Assembly: GCF_022812285.1 (NCBI RefSeq)
Contig: NZ_CP093300.1
Location: forward strand, 496,001-560,000
DNA length: 64,000 nucleotides
Origin: Alkalihalobacillus sp. LMS39
Lineage (GTDB): Bacteria; Bacillota; Bacilli; Bacillales; Bacillaceae_F
Direction of reading: 5' to 3'
The position numbers and the translations under genes were made by a program. Positions within the stretch are counted from its first letter, which is position 1. Each line of letters opens with the position of its first letter. Below are positions 50,771 through 59,843 of the stretch, one piece after another. The notes beneath the pieces are model-generated. The model did no database searches, was not told the DNA's origin, and saw nothing but the letters and a program-made list of their open reading frames with translations.

Positions 50771-52231
50771 ATGTTGGAACTTGCAAATTGGCTCAACGAT
50801 ATACTGTGGAGCGATGTCATGATTTATTTTTGTTTAGGTGTAGGACTTTTATTTTCTATTCTAACGCGTTTTCTTCAACTTAGACACTTCAAAGAAATGA
50901 TAAAGCTTATTTTCAAAGGAAAAAGCTCATCAGCAGGTATTTCATCATTTCAAGCGTTATCACTAGCTTTATCAGGGCGTGTAGGAACTGGTAACATCGC
51001 TGGGGTAGCGACAGCGATTGCACTAGGGGGACCAGGTGCTGTCTTCTGGATGTGGGTCATTGCCTTTATCGGTTCAGCAAGTGCGTTTGTTGAGTCGGCC
51101 CTTGGTCAAGTATATAAAGAAAAACAAGATGGGCAATATCGTGGGGGACCAGCTTATTATATTGAAAAAGGAATTGGCTGGAAATGGTTTGCCGTTATTT
51201 TTGCGGTAGCGACAGTATTAGCATTAAGCTTACTAATGCCTGGTATACAGTCGAATGCGATTGCAACATCAGTAGGTGAGGCGTTTAACGCTCCAACGTG
51301 GGTAACAGGTCTTATTATTATTTCCATTGTTGGTGTTATTATTTTTGGTGGTATTAAATGGATTGCCAATGTAGCTCAAGTTGTTGTTCCATTTATGGCG
51401 ATTGCGTACATGATTTTCGCGTTAATCATTATTGCTGTGAATATCGGGCAAATTCCAGCTGTATTTTCCTTAATTGTCTCGAGTGCTTTTGGAGTTCATG
51501 CTGCATTAGGTGGTATTATTGGTATGGCAATTAAGTGGGGTGTCATGCGTGGGGTATTCTCGAACGAGGCTGGTCAAGGAACAGGTCCACATGCCGCAGC
51601 CGCAGCAGAAGTGTCTCACCCAGCAAAACAAGGGTTAGTTCAATCATTTTCTGTTTATGTGGATACATTACTTGTTTGTACAGCAACAGCATTTATGATT
51701 TTACTAACAGGGATGTACAATGTTGTTGACCCTTCTGGAGAAGGAACATTTATTTATCAATATTTAGCAAATGTTGAAGCGGGTCCACTTTATACACAAG
51801 CAGCGATTGATACAGTATTCCCTGGATTCGGTCCAGCGTTTATCGCAATTGCTTTATTCTTCTTTGCTTTCACTACGATTATGGCATATTATTATATGGC
51901 GGAAACAAACGTCGCTTATTTATTTAAAAACGCAAACTTCAACAAAATAGCAATGTTTGTCTTAAAAATTGTTTTACTTGTGGCGGTATTCCAAGGAGCT
52001 GTTAGTAAAGCTGCTTTAGCCTGGGCATTAGGAAATGTCGGTTTAGGATTAATGGTCTGGTTAAACTTAATTGCGATTTTAATCTTAGCGAAGCCAGCAT
52101 TACGTGTGTTAAAAGATTACGAGCAACAGAAGAAGCAAGGGTTAGACCCTACATTCGATCCAGTTAAACTAGGCATTAAAAATGCAACGTTCTGGGAAGA
52201 AGAACAAAAGAAAAAAGATGAATCTGCTTAA
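50771..52231 (+). CDS. Sodium:alanine/glycine symporter (AGCS family)
   Basis: A 486-residue integral membrane protein with about eleven helices. AGCS signatures are LALSGRVGTGNIAGVATAIA near residue 80, GGPAYYIEKG, and FSNEAGQGTGPHAAAAAEVS near 275. Family members (AlsT, GlnT, DagA) import alanine, glycine or glutamine with sodium. Start chosen at ATG 50771 behind AAGGGGGAAAG; the frame runs 18 codons further without a ribosome site. It stands alone and has its own terminator. Sodium coupling would suit an alkaliphile, but substrate choice is not decidable here. Confidence 0.92.
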   Translation: MLELANWLNDILWSDVMIYFCLGVGLLFSILTRFLQLRHFKEMIKLIFKGKSSSAGISSFQALSLALSGRVGTGNIAGVATAIALGGPGAVFWMWVIAFIGSASAFVESALGQVYKEKQDGQYRGGPAYYIEKGIGWKWFAVIFAVATVLALSLLMPGIQSNAIATSVGEAFNAPTWVTGLIIISIVGVIIFGGIKWIANVAQVVVPFMAIAYMIFALIIIAVNIGQIPAVFSLIVSSAFGVHAALGGIIGMAIKWGVMRGVFSNEAGQGTGPHAAAAAEVSHPAKQGLVQSFSVYVDTLLVCTATAFMILLTGMYNVVDPSGEGTFIYQYLANVEAGPLYTQAAIDTVFPGFGPAFIAIALFFFAFTTIMAYYYMAETNVAYLFKNANFNKIAMFVLKIVLLVAVFQGAVSKAALAWALGNVGLGLMVWLNLIAILILAKPALRVLKDYEQQKKQGLDPTFDPVKLGIKNATFWEEEQKKKDESA

Positions 52232-52243
52232 TCTAAATTAATG

Positions 52244-52287
52244 ACAAGGTTGGTTTGAGAAAGGACGCTTTCTCTACCAACCTTTTT
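52244..52287 (+). terminator. Terminator after the symporter gene
   Basis: AAGGTTGGT and ACCAACCTT pair, with GAGAAAG/CTTTCTC forming an inner stem, followed by TTTTT. Confidence 0.85.
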
Positions 52288-52395
52288 TCATGCAGTTAAG
52301 AGATTCAAATTAATTCTAAAGTCGAAAGATTTCATGTAAAATAGAAATGAAAGAATATTCTTACATAATTTGCAAAAATGATGCTGGGGGAACAC

Positions 52396-54126
52396 ATGAA
52401 AACGGTTTTTTCATTTCTTAAACCATACCGATGGGCAGCTTACGTTGCTTTATTATTAATGCTAATAGAACTTGCGGTTGAGTTGTGGCAGCCATTGCTT
52501 ATGGCCAAAATTATTGATGACGGCATTTTACAAGAGGATATGACTGTCGTAATAACATGGGGCAGTGTAATGATTGGCATTTCTTTGCTTGCGTTTGCAG
52601 CAGGGATAACAAATTCTTTTTTTGCAGCCCATGTGAGTCAAAGCTATAGTTTTGATACGAGACAAAGTATGTTTAAAAAAGTACAGGCTTTTTCTTTTGC
52701 AAACTTTAATTCTATTCCAACTTCTTCCCTCATTACACGAATTACAAATGATGTGACACAAGTACAAAATACGGTTTTTATGAGCTTACGAATTATGCTC
52801 AGAGCTCCTTTATTAGTTGTTGGCGGTTTAATTATGGCTTTGTTTGTGAATGTGACATTAGCCCTTGTTTTAGCGATTGCAGTACCACTCCTTTTGCTAT
52901 TTCTTGCTAGTGTTTTGAAAAAAGGGGGAGCATTATTTCGGCGTGTCCAAGAAAAGCTAGACAATGTAAATCGAGTGATGAAAGAAAATTTAGCGGGAAT
53001 GAAGCTTATCAAAGCGTTTGTAAGAAGGAAGCATGAAAATGAACGATTTCACCATTCAAGCGAACAGTTAATGGATAAAACGATTACGGCACTTCGGACA
53101 ATTGAGTTTACGATGCCTGTTCTGTTACTTGTCATGAATGTGAGCATTCTCGTTATTTTATGGTATGGGAATATCCAAGTTACTAGTGGTTCCATTCAAG
53201 TTGGTGAAGTTGTAGCCATCGTGAACTATGCCACTCGAATCACAGGTGCGTTTACGATGTTTTCGATGATTATTATGATATTTTCTCGTGCAAAAGCGTC
53301 AGCAAAAAGAATTGAAGATGTTTTACAAACAGAAGTTGATTTAGTCGATTCTTCCAATGCGATTGACCCTAGTGGAGCAGTTGAAGGAAATATTGAGTTT
53401 TCTAATGTTTCTTTTACTTATCCGAATACTGATGCTAAAGTATTGCAAAAAATATCGTTCAAAGCAATTAGTGGCAGTACGATTGCGATATTAGGAGCAA
53501 CAGGAGCTGGAAAAACATCGTTAGTTCAACTTATCCCGCGCTTATATGATGTTGATACAGGTTTAGTTTTAATTGATGGTCATGATGTTCGAATGTTAAA
53601 AGCAGACATGCTACGAAAAGAAATCGGCTATGTTCCGCAAGAATCAATGCTTTTTACTGGAACAATCCGTGAAAACCTATTGTGGGGTAAAGAAGATGCA
53701 ACAAACGAAGATATTATAAGAGCAGCTCAAGATGCTCAAATCCACGAGACTATAATGAAGTTTCCGATGCAATATGAAACAAAAATTGGACAAAAAGGCG
53801 TTAACCTATCTGGAGGGCAAAAGCAAAGATTATCTATTGCAAGAGCTTTGCTTCGTAAACCGAAAATCCTTTTGCTCGATGATAGTACAAGTGCACTTGA
53901 TTTAAAAACAGAAGCACGACTGCTTGATGCGTTAAAACATTATCAATGCACAACCTTTATTATCACACAAAAAATTATGACTGCGAAAGAAGCAGACCTC
54001 CTTTTGCTTTTAGACGATGGAATACTATTAGAACAAGGAAGTCATCATGAATTGTTAGCGACATCAAGTTTGTACCGAAAAATTGTCGCTTCACAATTTG
54101 GGGAGGAGAATATGAATGAGCTTTAA
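52396..54126 (+). CDS. yfiB: Heterodimeric ABC exporter, degenerate-site half (YfiB-like)
   Basis: A 576-residue half-transporter: six membrane helices in the first 320 residues, then an ATPase with Walker A GATGAGKTS and canonical signature LSGGQKQRLSIARALL. The catalytic glutamate after Walker B is aspartate (LLLDDSTSALD), and the H-loop histidine is replaced (IITQKIM). This is the degenerate half of a heterodimer. It overlaps the next gene by 11 bases. Start chosen at ATG 52396 behind GGGGG; the ATG at 52378 overlaps or precedes that site. Similar to B. subtilis YfiB by N-terminus (LKPYRWAAYVALLLMLIEL). Possibly a drug or lipid exporter; substrate unknown. Confidence 0.88.
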   Translation: MKTVFSFLKPYRWAAYVALLLMLIELAVELWQPLLMAKIIDDGILQEDMTVVITWGSVMIGISLLAFAAGITNSFFAAHVSQSYSFDTRQSMFKKVQAFSFANFNSIPTSSLITRITNDVTQVQNTVFMSLRIMLRAPLLVVGGLIMALFVNVTLALVLAIAVPLLLLFLASVLKKGGALFRRVQEKLDNVNRVMKENLAGMKLIKAFVRRKHENERFHHSSEQLMDKTITALRTIEFTMPVLLLVMNVSILVILWYGNIQVTSGSIQVGEVVAIVNYATRITGAFTMFSMIIMIFSRAKASAKRIEDVLQTEVDLVDSSNAIDPSGAVEGNIEFSNVSFTYPNTDAKVLQKISFKAISGSTIAILGATGAGKTSLVQLIPRLYDVDTGLVLIDGHDVRMLKADMLRKEIGYVPQESMLFTGTIRENLLWGKEDATNEDIIRAAQDAQIHETIMKFPMQYETKIGQKGVNLSGGQKQRLSIARALLRKPKILLLDDSTSALDLKTEARLLDALKHYQCTTFIITQKIMTAKEADLLLLLDDGILLEQGSHHELLATSSLYRKIVASQFGEENMNEL

Positions 54127-55939
54127 ACAATTACGAGATCCTTTCCGGTATGAAAAAATTCCACTAGAAACTAAAGAAGTTGAAAAAAAAGAAGTAAAAG
54201 TTCGAAATTGGTATGGGACAATTAAGCGGATATGGCGATATTTAGCAACAGATAAAAAAAGACTATTCCTTGTCTTGCTTATGGTAATCGTAAGCTCTGG
54301 ATTAGGTTTATTAGGTCCGTTTATAATTGGGATGACGATTGATGAATATATTGTTAATGTCAATACAGGAATGGGAAGTTTATTACTAGCTCTTTTGTGT
54401 GCGTTTCTATTTCATTCACTGTCGATATTACTTCAAAATTTTTGGATGATTGGTATCGCGCAAAAAACTGTTTTTTCCATGAGACAAGACTTATTTCAAC
54501 ACCTGCATACATTGCCAATTTCCTTTTTTGATAAACGCCAGCATGGAGAATTAATGAGTCGAATCACAAATGATATCGAAAATGTAAGTTCGACATTAAA
54601 CAGTTCCGTTATTCAAATCTTTTCAAGTATTTTAACACTCGTTGGTATGGTCACGGTAATGGTTATGATAAGTCCATTGCTAACAGTTATTACTTTATCC
54701 GTGATTCCGTTTATGTTCTACGGATTAAAGTGGATAACAAAGCGAACGGGAAAATTGTTTAAAGAACAGCAAAAAAATGTTGGTCAATTAAATGGATTTA
54801 TTGAGGAAACATTATCAGGTCAAAAAATTGTGAAAACATTTTCGCAAGAGAAAAAAGTAATGTCTGTTTTCAAAGAGAAAAGTGCTCAATTAAAGGTATC
54901 TGGCTTTTGGGCGCAAACCTTTTCTGGGTTTATCCCAAAATTAATGAACGTTTTAAATAACTTGAATTTTGCGTTAATAGCAGGAGTTGGGGGCTTACTT
55001 GCACTGAACGGATTGTTAACGATTGGAGCTATTGTCATTTTTGCTGAGTATTCAAGACAGTTTACAAGACCATTAAATGATTTGGCTAATCAATTTAATA
55101 CATTATTGTCTGCGGTGGCAGGAGCAGAGCGAGTGTTTGATATTATCGATGAAAAGGAAGAGGAATCGGATGAATCAAAAGCAAAGCCATTGCTGGAAGT
55201 GAAAGGAGATGTTCAATTTAAAAACGTTTCTTTCTCGTATGAGACAGAAGAACAAACATTATCAAACGTAAGTTTCTCTGTAAAAAAAGGAGAAACGGTC
55301 GCTTTTGTTGGCCCGACTGGAGCAGGGAAAACGACGATTTTAAATATTTTATCGCGATTTTATGATGCGGATAGCGGTGAGATTTATATTGACGGCCATG
55401 AAATTAAAATGATTCAACGAGCAAGTGTAAGAGGACATATGGGGTTTGTGTTACAAGATCCATTTTTGTTTGAAGACACAATTTTTGAAAATATTCGCTA
55501 TGGTCGCTTATCGGCAACAGATGAGGAAGTTATACAAGCGGCAAAATTAGCAAACGCTCATTCCTTTATATCAAGATTACCAAATCAGTATAATACAGTA
55601 CTTTCGCAAGACGGGACGGGAATTAGTCAAGGTCAACGTCAGCTTCTATCTATAGCGAGAGCGATTCTTGCTAATCCATCGATTTTAATTTTGGATGAAG
55701 CGACAAGCAGTATCGATACAGTAACAGAAATTAAAATTCAAGAAGCACTGCAAATTTTAATGGCAGGAAGAACGAGTTTTGTGATTGCACACCGGCTTAA
55801 TACAATTCAGCAAGCAGACCAAATCATTGTGCTTGATGATGGGCAACTTGTGGAATCGGGGACACATACATCATTAATAGAAAAACAAGGGTACTATTAT
55901 CATTTGTTTCACGCTCAAATTAAACAAGGAATCAGTTAA
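54116..55939 (+). CDS. yfiC: Heterodimeric ABC exporter, catalytic half (YfiC-like)
   Basis: A 607-residue partner of the preceding gene. The N-terminal MSFKQLRDPFRYEK resembles YfiC. Six membrane helices precede an ATPase with Walker A GPTGAGKTT, complete Walker B LILDEATSSID with glutamate, and H-loop IAHRL. Its signature is altered to ISQGQRQLLSIARAI. In the dimer its Walker A/B pairs with the good LSGGQ of the YfiB-like half, giving one catalytic and one degenerate site. The stop codon lies in GTTAAC, shared with a convergent microprotein. Confidence 0.9.
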   Translation: MSFKQLRDPFRYEKIPLETKEVEKKEVKVRNWYGTIKRIWRYLATDKKRLFLVLLMVIVSSGLGLLGPFIIGMTIDEYIVNVNTGMGSLLLALLCAFLFHSLSILLQNFWMIGIAQKTVFSMRQDLFQHLHTLPISFFDKRQHGELMSRITNDIENVSSTLNSSVIQIFSSILTLVGMVTVMVMISPLLTVITLSVIPFMFYGLKWITKRTGKLFKEQQKNVGQLNGFIEETLSGQKIVKTFSQEKKVMSVFKEKSAQLKVSGFWAQTFSGFIPKLMNVLNNLNFALIAGVGGLLALNGLLTIGAIVIFAEYSRQFTRPLNDLANQFNTLLSAVAGAERVFDIIDEKEEESDESKAKPLLEVKGDVQFKNVSFSYETEEQTLSNVSFSVKKGETVAFVGPTGAGKTTILNILSRFYDADSGEIYIDGHEIKMIQRASVRGHMGFVLQDPFLFEDTIFENIRYGRLSATDEEVIQAAKLANAHSFISRLPNQYNTVLSQDGTGISQGQRQLLSIARAILANPSILILDEATSSIDTVTEIKIQEALQILMAGRTSFVIAHRLNTIQQADQIIVLDDGQLVESGTHTSLIEKQGYYYHLFHAQIKQGIS

Positions 55940-56058
55940 CGTTCTTTCGGTTTGTTTTTTTGTTTTTTCGATTGTTTGCTCATTTGTATATACGTTATTC
56001 CCACGCATACTGTAGCGAAAAAGGAACAGGTATATTGGGCTATTTTCATCCAGTCCAT
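55936..56058 (-). CDS. 40-residue membrane microprotein overlapping the yfiC end
   Basis: Small protein starting MDWMKIAQYTCSFFATVCVG, with one predicted membrane helix (about residues 5-25) and a very basic tail (SKKQKNKPKER). AAGGAGGG lies six bases before the ATG, an excellent ribosome site. The stop codon lies in the palindrome GTTAAC, which also holds the stop of the convergent exporter gene, so the two genes end on the same bases. No family recognised. Shine-Dalgarno quality and topology make it credible despite its length. Confidence 0.65.
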   Translation of the reverse strand: MDWMKIAQYTCSFFATVCVGITYIQMSKQSKKQKNKPKER

Positions 56059-56241
56059 GTAAATCCCTCCTTCAATTAACATCCCACGGGGAATAAAAAT
56101 CATGCAGAGGAATTATTCTCTGCTTTTTTGTTCGTAGCAATAACAAAGTGGGTTGTTGTGAGGTGTGCTAATGTTCTTTTAATAATTTTATAACTTGTCT
56201 CATATCTATAAAAGGAAGATAGTATGGATGGGAGAGACAAG

Positions 56242-57582
56242 ATGAATAAATTTTTGAAAGGGACATTGTTGCTCGTTGTAGCTGCTTTCATTGGAGAATG
56301 TTTAGAGTTTCTCATCAATATGATATTAGCTAGAGAACTAGGGGAAGAAGGATTAGGGTTATTTATGTCGATTCTTCCTTCCATTATTCTGCTCGTTGTG
56401 TTAACGACATTAGAATTGCCAATTTCAATCTCGAAATTTATCGCAGAGAAAGATAAATCGTATCACCAAAGTATGTTACGCCATACCATCGTTTTTACAC
56501 TCTTGCTTACAATTGGGTTTGTTATATTAGCAAGCCTTATTTTACCGATGATACCGATGTTTGATAAATTCCACCCCTTTACCCGATGGCTACTCGTCTT
56601 ACTCATACCGATTGCTACATTTTCAGCAATAGCAAAAGGGTATTTTATGGGTGCGCAACATATGGGGAAAATCGCGTTTGCGAGTTTTTTAAGAAAGGCA
56701 GCCCAACTTGCGATTCTTGTTGTGATTTTTCAAATTTTTGAGTTTGAGTTAGAGACCGCGATATTAATAGCAATTTGTTCCTTAATAGGAAGTGAGTTTG
56801 TTGTTCTTCTATATGTAGTTACGATGTTTGTTCTACAAATGAAAACAATCAAAACACATTCTAAAGGTTCAATTAGTGGAAAAAAAGTTAGAGAACAGCT
56901 TCTTGCGGTATCGATTCCTACAACAGGAGTACGCATATTCCATGCGGTAACTTTTGCGATTAAGCCATTTTTAATTAAAGCCGCCCTATTGCAAGCAGGG
57001 TTAACAGAGGCTGTAGCGATGGCACAGTATGGAAAATTAGCTGGAGTTGCATTTACAATTGGATTTTTTCCTGCGTTTATTGCCCATTCCTTACTCATTG
57101 TCTTAATTCCGACAGTATCAGAGGCGTATGCGAAAAAAGATTTCTTTCGATTACAAAGCTTACTCAGAAAAGTGATGTTATTTACGTGTGTGTATGGTTT
57201 CCCTGCTGTCTTTGTTTTTTATTATTTTGCCGAACCTTTAACTAGTTTATTTTTTGAGAATTCACCTGCGATCGCTTATTTAAAGTTACTTTGTCCATAT
57301 TTTCTATTTCACTTTTTTGTAATCCCGATGCAAGCTTATTTAATTGGACTAGGGTTAGTAAAAGATGCATTTTTACATTCAGTATGGTCGACGTTAATTT
57401 CCTTTACATTAATGTTTGTCTTAGGCTCAATGGAGCAATTGCAAATGGAAGGAATTATTATAGGGATGAATATGGGCGCTGTTTTGTTAACGATGATGCA
57501 TTATTTAACGATTTGTAAAAAAATCGGATTGTCACCTAAGTTGCTTCCCGTAATTAAACACGAAAAAAGAAACGTCCTATAA
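56242..57582 (+). CDS. SpoVB/MurJ-like polysaccharide flippase
   Basis: A 446-residue integral membrane protein with 12-14 hydrophobic helices of the MOP superfamily. MNKFLKGTLLLVVAAFIGEC is close to the SpoVB N-terminus, and SKFIAEKD, GYFMGAQHM and SIPTTGVRIFHAV fit the oligosaccharide flippase family. B. subtilis relatives (SpoVB, YkvU, YtgP) act in cortex or cell-wall lipid export. Start at ATG 56242 behind GGGAGAG; ATG 56224 is a second candidate. A strong terminator follows. Which paralogue it is cannot be settled. Confidence 0.85.
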   Translation: MNKFLKGTLLLVVAAFIGECLEFLINMILARELGEEGLGLFMSILPSIILLVVLTTLELPISISKFIAEKDKSYHQSMLRHTIVFTLLLTIGFVILASLILPMIPMFDKFHPFTRWLLVLLIPIATFSAIAKGYFMGAQHMGKIAFASFLRKAAQLAILVVIFQIFEFELETAILIAICSLIGSEFVVLLYVVTMFVLQMKTIKTHSKGSISGKKVREQLLAVSIPTTGVRIFHAVTFAIKPFLIKAALLQAGLTEAVAMAQYGKLAGVAFTIGFFPAFIAHSLLIVLIPTVSEAYAKKDFFRLQSLLRKVMLFTCVYGFPAVFVFYYFAEPLTSLFFENSPAIAYLKLLCPYFLFHFFVIPMQAYLIGLGLVKDAFLHSVWSTLISFTLMFVLGSMEQLQMEGIIIGMNMGAVLLTMMHYLTICKKIGLSPKLLPVIKHEKRNVL

Positions 57583-57596
57583 CAGGACGTTTCTAG
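57570..57596 (+). terminator. Terminator after the flippase gene
   Basis: GAAACGTCCT and AGGACGTTTC form a perfect 10-bp stem around five bases, spanning the stop codon region. Confidence 0.85.
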
Positions 57597-57607
57597 TACG
57601 TTTATGT

Positions 57608-57688
57608 TTATGAATTAGTAGATTCTATTTCTCGTTTTGCCTCTTCTAACATCATGTTAATTGTTTCAATATATTCTTGTAAACTCAT
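57608..57688 (-). CDS. 26-residue microprotein candidate
   Basis: Short reading frame starting MSLQEYIETINMMLEEAKRE, predicted as a single amphipathic acidic helix. AAGGAGGAG lies seven bases before the ATG, a near-perfect ribosome site. The frame extends upstream to 57805 but that part lacks a ribosome site. It is convergent with the flippase gene. I do not recognise a family; it weakly recalls the short helical Spo0E-like phosphatases but lacks their SQxLD motif. Confidence 0.5.
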   Translation of the reverse strand: MSLQEYIETINMMLEEAKREIESTNS

Positions 57689-57906
57689 TCTAGTCTCCTC
57701 CTTAAAATGAATTACTATAGTTAAATGATTGCCAGCTTGAAAGTATGATAAACATAAATCTACTAAATTAAGAAAAAAGTCATGGTTACTAGACTTGATC
57801 ATCAATGTATCAAAGATTGAAATGAGGCGAGTCGTTTTGTTTGCGGTGCATTCTTGTCTATAATGGAGATTGAAAAGCTTTATTTAATGTTTAGGAGTGA
57901 TAATAG

Positions 57907-58890
57907 GTGAACTATCGTCAATTAGGAAATACAGAGTTAAAGGTAAGTGAATTAAGTTTTGGGACTTGGGCCATAGGTGGTGCTTGGGGAAATACTAATG
58001 ATGAAGAATCATTACGTGGGTTAGACCGAGCGATGGATGCAGGAGTGAACTTTTTTGATACAGCTGATGTTTATGGGGATGGCCACAGTGAAGAACTGTT
58101 AGCGAAAGCGACAAAAGGAAAAGAAGATTCCATCCATATTGCTACAAAATTTTGTCGGGCTGGTGATATTTTTGACCGACAAACGTATTCAGAACAGTCA
58201 GTTAGAGCTTATTGTGAAGCGAGTTTAAAGCGTTTACAACGTGAAAGTATCGATTTATTCCAAATCCACTGCGCTCCTTTTGAAATTTTAAAGCAAGGTG
58301 AGGTGTTTGAAGTGTTGGACAAGCTCCAACAAGAAGGGAAAATTCGCTATTACGGTGTTAGTGTAGAAACGGTCGAAGAAGGACTCTTTTGTTTAACAAA
58401 GACAAATGTCAAAGCCCTCCAAGTCATTTATAATTTGTTTCGGCAAAAACCAAAACATGAATTATTCCCAAAAGCAAGAGAAAATGGGGTTGGGATTTTA
58501 ACGCGTGTACCACTTGCAAGTGGATTGTTGACAGGTAAGTTTACGAAAGCAACTCATTTTGAATCAGATGACCATCGCAATTTTAACCGAGATGGAGAAG
58601 CATTTAATGTAGGGGAAACATTTGCAGGGCTGGAATTTAATAAAGGAGTAGAGTTAAGCCAGCAATTACAATGGACCGCTGAAGGTCGAGGCAATATGAC
58701 GAGAGCAGCTTTACGTTGGATTTTAGATGAAGAAACGATTACATGTGCAATTCCAGGCTTTAAAACAGTGAAACAAGTTGAAGATAATTTAGAAGCATGC
58801 TATGTTTCTTCGTTTACAAAAGAAGAACTCGCGAAAATTGAAAGCTTCTATGAAGAAAACGTAAAAGACCAAATTCGTGGACCGTATTAA
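57907..58890 (+). CDS. Aldo/keto reductase
   Basis: A 327-residue NAD(P)H-dependent oxidoreductase with the (beta/alpha)8 fold. The catalytic tetrad is visible: Asp in FFDTADVYGDG, Tyr in the same motif, Lys in IATKF, and His in FQIHCAP. A C-terminal GFKTVKQVEDNLEA segment marks cofactor binding. Start at GTG 57907 with AGGAGTG upstream. It belongs to the broad AKR group of Bacillus general stress proteins; the substrate is unknown. A terminator follows directly. Confidence 0.9.
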   Translation: MNYRQLGNTELKVSELSFGTWAIGGAWGNTNDEESLRGLDRAMDAGVNFFDTADVYGDGHSEELLAKATKGKEDSIHIATKFCRAGDIFDRQTYSEQSVRAYCEASLKRLQRESIDLFQIHCAPFEILKQGEVFEVLDKLQQEGKIRYYGVSVETVEEGLFCLTKTNVKALQVIYNLFRQKPKHELFPKARENGVGILTRVPLASGLLTGKFTKATHFESDDHRNFNRDGEAFNVGETFAGLEFNKGVELSQQLQWTAEGRGNMTRAALRWILDEETITCAIPGFKTVKQVEDNLEACYVSSFTKEELAKIESFYEENVKDQIRGPY

Positions 58891-58898
58891 TGACATTA

Positions 58899-58935
58899 AA
58901 GCCAGCGATGAGTTATACTCACAGCTGGCTTTTTC
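58899..58935. terminator. Terminator between the reductase and the DUF2639 gene
   Basis: AAAGCCAGC and GCTGGCTTT form a 9-bp stem, followed by TTTC. It can serve the two converging genes. Confidence 0.8.
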
Positions 58936-58936
58936 A

Positions 58937-59074
58937 CTATATCGTTTTCTTATTGTGATGGTATAAGTTAGCTAATACATGTGATTTGTACTTTTCAATT
59001 TTTTTGCCATCGATGTAGCGGATTCCTCTGTCTTTAAGTTGTTGTACGTACCATCCTTTACTACCGATATGCAT
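58937..59074 (-). CDS. DUF2639-family (YflJ-like) small protein
   Basis: A 45-residue protein starting MHIGSKGWYVQQLKDRGIRY, matching the short DUF2639 family typified by B. subtilis YflJ, which shares the MHIGSKGWYV start and a K(I/L)E.YK.H..A.LY ending. AAGGGGATG lies before the ATG. The family is restricted to Bacillaceae and has no assigned role. It is below the usual gene-calling cut-off. It converges with the aldo/keto reductase gene. Confidence 0.75.
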   Translation of the reverse strand: MHIGSKGWYVQQLKDRGIRYIDGKKIEKYKSHVLANLYHHNKKTI

Positions 59075-59180
59075 CTCATCATCCCCTTTGAATTTTGTTT
59101 CGATGCTCATTGTAGCATTTGGACAAATTATGAAAAAAGGGTTTTCTGAAATGATTTCATTATTTTGATAGCCTTGGAAT

Positions 59181-59366
59181 TTACGGACAAAGGTTCCGCT
59201 ATTCTTATTGAAAGTTATGGTTCTTAGATGCTATCGGACACTGGTTCCGTTATTTGAGGATGATAAGGGGGGGTAGAGTAGTTTTCTAATGAAGTAACGG
59301 AACATATGTCCGATAAAGATAGAAAAAGCTTCTTTTTCTTGAAATAGCGGAACGTAAGTCCGTAAC
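59181..59366. repeat. Quartet repeat element, copy D
   Basis: Units start at 59181, 59232, 59295 and 59345 (steps 51, 63, 50), total 186 bp. The units are TTACGGACAAAGGTTCCGCT, TATCGGACACTGGTTCCGTT, TAACGGAACATATGTCCGAT and TAGCGGAACGTAAGTCCGTA. The same 2+2 inverted arrangement as the other copies. It lies between two minus-strand genes, just beyond the terminator of the gene at 59455. Confidence 0.85.
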
Positions 59367-59414
59367 GACTTCATTGTGGCAACACTCTAGAAAAAAGTGA
59401 GACGCAACGAGATA

Positions 59415-59441
59415 AAGCCCTCTAAAAAGAGAGGGCTTGTC
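59415..59441 (-). terminator. Terminator of the small membrane protein gene
   Basis: AAGCCCTCT and AGAGGGCTT pair around a six-base loop, 14 bases after the stop of the minus-strand gene ending at 59455. Confidence 0.8.
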
Positions 59442-59454
59442 ATAGAGGAGAATT

Positions 59455-59691
59455 TTAAAGACTTTCATCTTCTTTACCTTTATTGAGGAAAAAATCAATG
59501 CAGCTGTATAATGCAAACAAGACAAGAGTAGACATTAAAAAGCCGAGGTAAAATCCGATTTGTGGTGCGCCTTGGAATATAGACATATGCACAAATCCGA
59601 TAATAGCTGCTAACACAAGCAAGAGATAAGCGATCATATATGATTTCTTGTTTTCATTAAATCGAGCAATAAATTCTTTAATCTCTTTCAT
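59455..59691 (-). CDS. Small two-helix membrane protein
   Basis: A 78-residue protein with two hydrophobic segments (YMIAYLLLVLAAIIGFV and IGFYLGFLMSTLVLFALYS), a charged N-terminus (MKEIKEFIARFNENKK) and an acidic tail. Start chosen at the ATG at 59691 because AAAGGAGTG lies upstream; the frame extends 31 codons further without a ribosome site. It is divergent from the peroxidase-ohrR operon. No family recognised. Confidence 0.65.
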   Translation of the reverse strand: MKEIKEFIARFNENKKSYMIAYLLLVLAAIIGFVHMSIFQGAPQIGFYLGFLMSTLVLFALYSCIDFFLNKGKEDESL

Positions 59692-59802
59692 TATTATCAC
59701 TCCTTTATTAACTGTTTCTTTTATTGTACTCAAAAATAATGAATTATGCTTGATATTTTCTTTGTTATCGTTCTTTTCTTGCAAATGAAAGTAGATTTTG
59801 TA

Positions 59803-59828
59803 TAATTAAATTGTGTGCAATTTAATTA
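59803..59828. promoter_or_regulatory. Probable OhrR operator
   Basis: TAATTAAATTG and CAATTTAATTA form a perfect 11-bp inverted repeat around TGTG. The AAATTG/CAATTT core resembles OhrR boxes of Bacillus and it precedes a peroxidase-ohrR operon by 15 bases. Confidence 0.7.
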
Positions 59829-59843
59829 TTAGGAGTGATCAAT

